DNA from: an uncultured Sphingomonadales bacterium
GTDB taxonomy: Bacteria > Pseudomonadota > Alphaproteobacteria > Sphingomonadales > Sphingomonadaceae
Assembly: GCA_903832325.1 (NCBI GenBank)
Contig: CAILBC010000034.1
Span: 1-35,764, forward strand
Direction: 5' to 3'
DNA length: 35,764 nt
Part shown: positions 32,372-35,764 of the stretch, piece after piece
Layout of the letters: each line of letters begins with the position of its first letter
Numbering within the stretch: the first letter of the stretch is position 1
Translations under genes and position numbers: made by a program
The notes under the pieces: generated by a model
What the model was told of the DNA's origin: nothing
What the model saw: the letters and a program-made list of their open reading frames with translations, nothing else
Database searches by the model: none

Positions 32372-34879
32372 CTATTCGAACAAATAACCGAGCCCTCGGT
32401 ATCCCGCCCGCCGCCTTGCCGCCATACGCCCCAGAACAGGAACTGCGCCATCAACATAGTCGACGACGAGAACGTTGGTCTTGCCCACGCGCTGACGGTG
32501 CAAGCGGCCGACATACTGTGCCAATGTGCCTTTCCACGAGACCGGCATTGTTAAAAACAGCGTGTCGAGCCTGGCATCGTCGAAGCCCTCACCGACATAT
32601 CGGCCCGTTGCCAGGATAAGGCGCTCTTCAGTGTCGGGAACGCCAAGGGCGATATCGCACTGGCGCCTTTCCCCGGCTGACATGCCGCCCCGCATAACGG
32701 CGATGTTTTTGACAAATCCCGCAAAGCGCTGCTCGAGATATAGCAGATGATCCTTGCGTTCGGTCAGGACGATCGGGGAGCGCTTGGCCTCGAGAGCTTG
32801 CAGCACGTCGTCGAAGATCAGGTCATTTCGGCCCTCGTCCTGCGCCAACGCAGCATAGACAGCCGGCATCGCGGGCCGCTCGGCCGCAGCAAGAGCGATC
32901 GGCAGCGCAAAGCGAGTGAGCCGTTCGCGAACTTTGTGACTTATTCCGCGTTCGGTCGCCTGGGTGCGTGCATCCACCCGATGCCGAACAGGGCCGCACT
33001 GCATGAAGATGATCGGATGATGGCCATCCTTGCGCGCAACCGTCGCCGAGAGCCCCAGAACATGGCGGGCTTTGGCACGACGCGCGACTTGCTCGAAACT
33101 TGATGCGGAAAGGTGATGGCATTCATCAACCACCAGATGTCCGTACCCGGCAACCAGATCGGCAACCTCGCCTTTTTTGACGAGGCTCTGAATCAACGCC
33201 ACGTCAATTACGCCAGTCGGCTTTCGTTTGCCTCCACCGATTGTGCCGATCTGCTTGGGATCAATGTCAAGGAACGACCGTAAACGAGCCACCCATTGGT
33301 CAAGTAGTTCACGGCGATGGACCAATACCAGGGTGTTGCGTTGTCGCTCGGCGATCAGCGCTGCGGCTACGACAGTCTTGCCGAACGCTGTGGTTGCGGC
33401 GAGGACACCGTGGTCATGGGAGGCCAGGTCTGCAAAGGCCTTCATCTGTGACGGGAGCAATTCGCCTTGGAACCGCACCGTATCCGGAAGCGGTTGACCG
33501 GCTTCGCGATGATCCTGCACAACCATCGTGATTCCGTGGCCGCCCATCAGTGAAGTTAATTCATCAAGGCAGCCACGTGGCAAAGCGATATGGTGCGCGT
33601 GCAGTTCGGCACATGACACGATGCGCGGCTTGCCGAAGGTCGCAAACCGCATGGCCTGGGCACGATAAAACTCCGGATTTTGGAATGCTGCGAGGCGGAT
33701 GACCTGAGCAACCAGACCAGGGGGAAGCGCCTTGCGCTCAAGATAGATCTGATCGGCAAGAACCACGTCCACTGTTAGCGGTAGATTTCCTTCAATCTGC
33801 AACGCTTTGGGGCGGCGCGAGGGGGACATTTTCCAAGGCTCTGTCGCGAATTCATCGTCAACTGGCATACGTACGCCAAGGATCCGGCCCGAGACCTCAG
33901 CTTCGCCAGCGATGCGTAGGATTGTCTCGGCGGGGTTGCGCTTCAGTGTCGATAGGAAAGCCCATTGATCCCCAAACGGTGTGAGGCTTTCATCCACAAA
34001 CACGCTGTTGGCAACTTGTCGCGCGCGCCATTGCAAGGGCAACGCGATCAGATTGCCGAACCCACCCAGCGGCATCGTGTCCTGGTTGGGGAAAAAGCGA
34101 TCATAGGACGCAAATCCGATTTCCGGACGGCGCTCCATAGTTTCAGTCAACAGCGCGGCACCCATCTGCCGTGCAACAGCGGCCGGGATCGGCGCATCGA
34201 AAAATATCCAGACATGCCCGCCGTTGCCGGAGCGGGAGCGCTCAAGCGCGGCTGCAATCCCACGTTGGAGACATGTCTCCAGAAACGCTGACGCATCCTC
34301 AACCCAATCTGCCTTGTCGAAATCGGCAGCCAGGAACCAGCAGGTCCCGTCGGGAAGCAGCGGATAAACGCCAGCGACATAATCGCCGCCGCCGACACCG
34401 CCTCCGCGCAAATGCCGGCTGACGACTTCGTCTGAGACCGGGATGAAGGCTTGATTCGGGCATTCGCCGCACTTCACGGCGGGTTTGGCGCAAATTCCGC
34501 GCCGCCATTCATTTGCGCAGGCTGGCGAGTACCCGGCACGCGAGGCCTTCAGGTTCTCCCATCGCACCGGGAAGACATCGGTGCGGCCTTGGAACAGGCG
34601 ACGGAACAGGGCCACTTTCGCTGAGGCCGGAGAATTGTTGGTGACCGAAGCCTGCGAGAGGTCGGGTTTTGGCCTGGTCCTATCGAGAGCGGACAACTCC
34701 CGCTGATGGTTGGCAAGTGTTGCTTCAAGACTCGTCTGCTCTGCCTTCAATTCAAGCAAACGTGCGCGAATGGTCGAGATCTTGCTTTCGATTGCCCCTG
34801 AACCGCCGATATTTTCATTGCTCGCCGAATACGCGTCGCCAGGCGGCCAGCCAGGCGCGTTCGGAGCTTTGTCAGGCAT
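32372..34879 (-). CDS. TOTE-type conflict-system primase-helicase
   Basis: This is an 835-residue multidomain protein. Residues about 31-66 form a coiled coil; Cys residues near 121, 130, 137 and 140 suggest a zinc site. Archaeo-eukaryotic primase motifs follow: FLAADFDKADW (Asp186, Asp188) and SGNGGHVWIFFD. A superfamily 2 helicase follows: TAFGKT (Walker A, about 496-502), VVDECHH (about 583-589), LGLSATVARKDG, and QYVGRLHRQR (motif VI). This domain series matches proteins called TOTE conflict-system helicases, thought to act in defence against phages or mobile DNA. The ATG at 34879 overlaps the end of the Fic gene by 8 bases, so the two are translated together; an in-frame start at 34936 is less likely. 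Confidence 0.8.
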   Translation of the reverse strand: MPDKAPNAPGWPPGDAYSASNENIGGSGAIESKISTIRARLLELKAEQTSLEATLANHQRELSALDRTRPKPDLSQASVTNNSPASAKVALFRRLFQGRTDVFPVRWENLKASRAGYSPACANEWRRGICAKPAVKCGECPNQAFIPVSDEVVSRHLRGGGVGGGDYVAGVYPLLPDGTCWFLAADFDKADWVEDASAFLETCLQRGIAAALERSRSGNGGHVWIFFDAPIPAAVARQMGAALLTETMERRPEIGFASYDRFFPNQDTMPLGGFGNLIALPLQWRARQVANSVFVDESLTPFGDQWAFLSTLKRNPAETILRIAGEAEVSGRILGVRMPVDDEFATEPWKMSPSRRPKALQIEGNLPLTVDVVLADQIYLERKALPPGLVAQVIRLAAFQNPEFYRAQAMRFATFGKPRIVSCAELHAHHIALPRGCLDELTSLMGGHGITMVVQDHREAGQPLPDTVRFQGELLPSQMKAFADLASHDHGVLAATTAFGKTVVAAALIAERQRNTLVLVHRRELLDQWVARLRSFLDIDPKQIGTIGGGKRKPTGVIDVALIQSLVKKGEVADLVAGYGHLVVDECHHLSASSFEQVARRAKARHVLGLSATVARKDGHHPIIFMQCGPVRHRVDARTQATERGISHKVRERLTRFALPIALAAAERPAMPAVYAALAQDEGRNDLIFDDVLQALEAKRSPIVLTERKDHLLYLEQRFAGFVKNIAVMRGGMSAGERRQCDIALGVPDTEERLILATGRYVGEGFDDARLDTLFLTMPVSWKGTLAQYVGRLHRQRVGKTNVLVVDYVDGAVPVLGRMAARRRAGYRGLGYLFE

Positions 34880-35764
34880 TGTGTCCACCAACCAGAGTAT
34901 AGCTGGTGCTGCGTCCGCCCGCGGATTCTTTCGCAAGTATGCCGAGCCCGATCAGCGCATCTATGTCGCGCAGGGCGGTGTCGGTCGAGCATTTGGTGAT
35001 CTTGGCCCATTTCGACGAGTTCAGTTTGCCTTCGAATCCGTCGAGCAAGCGATTGAGCATCAGGCGTTGCCGGTCATTGAGCGGCGCGTCCCGGTGCGTT
35101 TCCCAGAATCGCGATTTGGTGAAGACGTGCTGCAAAACGTCTTCGGAGTGCTGGATTGCACCATCGAGGCATTCAAAGAACCAAAGCAGCCAACCGGTTA
35201 TGTCAAGGTCGCCCTTCTGGATGGTTTCCAGAACATCGTAGTAGCTTTGGCGCCGCTGCAGGATTTCAGTGGACATCGAATAGAAGCGCTGCGGGCTGGA
35301 CTCGGAACGCGCCAGCGCCATGTCGGCGATGGCGCGCGCAATGCGCCCATTGCCGTCGTCAAAGGGGTGGATGGTCACAAACCAAAGGTGCGCCAGCGCA
35401 GCTCTCAGGACTGGATCATGCGCCGAAGGCGTTTCGAACCATGTGAGGAACGTTGCCACTTCGGTACGAAGGCGTTCGGCACAGGGAGCTTCATAATGCA
35501 CCCTTTCACGGCCGTAGGGGCCGGAGACAACCTGCATCGGGCCCGCATCGTCTTTGCGCCACGCGCCAACGGTGATGCGGTTCATACCGCTGCGACCGGT
35601 CGGGAAAAGCGCGGCGTGCCAGGCATAAAGGCGATCTTCGGTCAGAGGCTGATCGAACTTCTGGGTGGCGTCGAGCATCATTTCGACAACACCTTCGACA
35701 TTGCGATCGGCGGGCACCAGACCGCTGATATCCATGCCCAATCTGCGGGCGAGAGAAGAGCGCA
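34872..35764 (-). CDS. Fic-family protein (partial, 5' end outside the window)
   Basis: The frame is open to the window end, where it reads RSSLARRLGMDISG, so the true start lies beyond 35764. Visible parts are a helical N-terminal region (VEGVVEMMLDATQKF), then TVGAWRKDDAGPMQVVSG and the Fic catalytic motif HPFDDGNGRIAR, complete with the His and the GNGR anion hole. The C-terminus is a winged-helix domain (TALRDIDALIGLGIL). Fic proteins transfer AMP or other groups to target proteins. No inhibitory (S/T)xxxE(G/N) motif is obvious in the visible part, though the N-terminus is incomplete. It is upstream of and coupled to the TOTE helicase by an 8-base overlap. Confidence 0.85.
   Translation of the reverse strand, partial: RSSLARRLGMDISGLVPADRNVEGVVEMMLDATQKFDQPLTEDRLYAWHAALFPTGRSGMNRITVGAWRKDDAGPMQVVSGPYGRERVHYEAPCAERLRTEVATFLTWFETPSAHDPVLRAALAHLWFVTIHPFDDGNGRIARAIADMALARSESSPQRFYSMSTEILQRRQSYYDVLETIQKGDLDITGWLLWFFECLDGAIQHSEDVLQHVFTKSRFWETHRDAPLNDRQRLMLNRLLDGFEGKLNSSKWAKITKCSTDTALRDIDALIGLGILAKESAGGRSTSYTLVGGHNA

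Noticed and set aside
1..35764. tRNA, rRNA, CRISPR arrays or riboswitches
   Set aside because: I saw no cloverleaf-like tRNA, no rRNA text, no regularly spaced repeats, and no known riboswitch core; the leader at 16890-17004 was checked by eye and shows no clear structure.

Overview
The window is GC-rich and densely coded, and reads as an alphaproteobacterium, most likely a sphingomonad (Novosphingobium/Sphingobium-like). Supporting signs are a large TonB-dependent receptor, many Tat-exported small enzymes, a sphingomonad-style sugar gene repertoire and an IS21-like end at the left edge. The organism call is an inference from gene content, not from a marker gene.

Positions 140 to about 29,200 form one catabolic island for glycosides attacked through 3-keto intermediates. 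It probably includes C-glycosides such as flavonoid or xanthone C-glycosides. From left to right it holds: a minus-strand operon with a Tat-hitchhiking FAD dehydrogenase (glucoside-3-dehydrogenase type), a DHA2 MFS pump and TIM-barrel isomerases (151-6722); a divergent plus-strand operon with a Hyi-like isomerase, a GPH sugar symporter and a secreted ThuA-like protein (6924-10055); a TonB-dependent receptor (10345-12747); a DoxX/SnoaL-like/carboxylesterase operon (12881-15848); a Tat-exported DUF1080 3-keto-glycoside hydrolase/lyase (15991-16842); a first C-glycoside deglycosidase alpha/beta pair (17005-18435); a decayed exported GH43-like gene; an isomerase plus Gfo/Idh/MocA dehydrogenase operon divergent from an MFS transporter and a TetR regulator (18912-23200); a second deglycosidase pair (23244-24656); and a divergent operon coding a choline-dehydrogenase-like GMC oxidase, xylulokinase and xylose isomerase (24798-29211).

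Inferred working model: the receptor brings the glycoside through the outer membrane; the esterase may remove acyl groups; C3 of the sugar is oxidised by one of three unrelated candidate enzymes (the Tat-linked GMC dehydrogenase, the cytosolic GMC oxidase, the Gfo/Idh/MocA dehydrogenase); the C-C or C-O bond is then cleaved by the deglycosidase pairs or the DUF1080 enzyme; the TIM-barrel isomerases, ThuA-like protein and XylA/XylB process the released sugar.

The least expected signal is a shared 22-bp palindrome, consensus AATTrGAA-N6-TTCyAATT. I found it at ten places, all in intergenic regions at the head of the catabolic transcription units and usually over the likely promoter. It suggests one regulon controlled by one repressor, possibly the TetR protein at 22493.

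Right of 29,300 the character changes. A LysR regulator is followed by three decayed aromatic-degradation genes (FAD monooxygenase, VOC-type dioxygenase, alpha/beta hydrolase) broken by deletions and frameshifts. An apparently intact conflict module follows: a primase-helicase of TOTE type coupled to a Fic protein whose start lies beyond the window.
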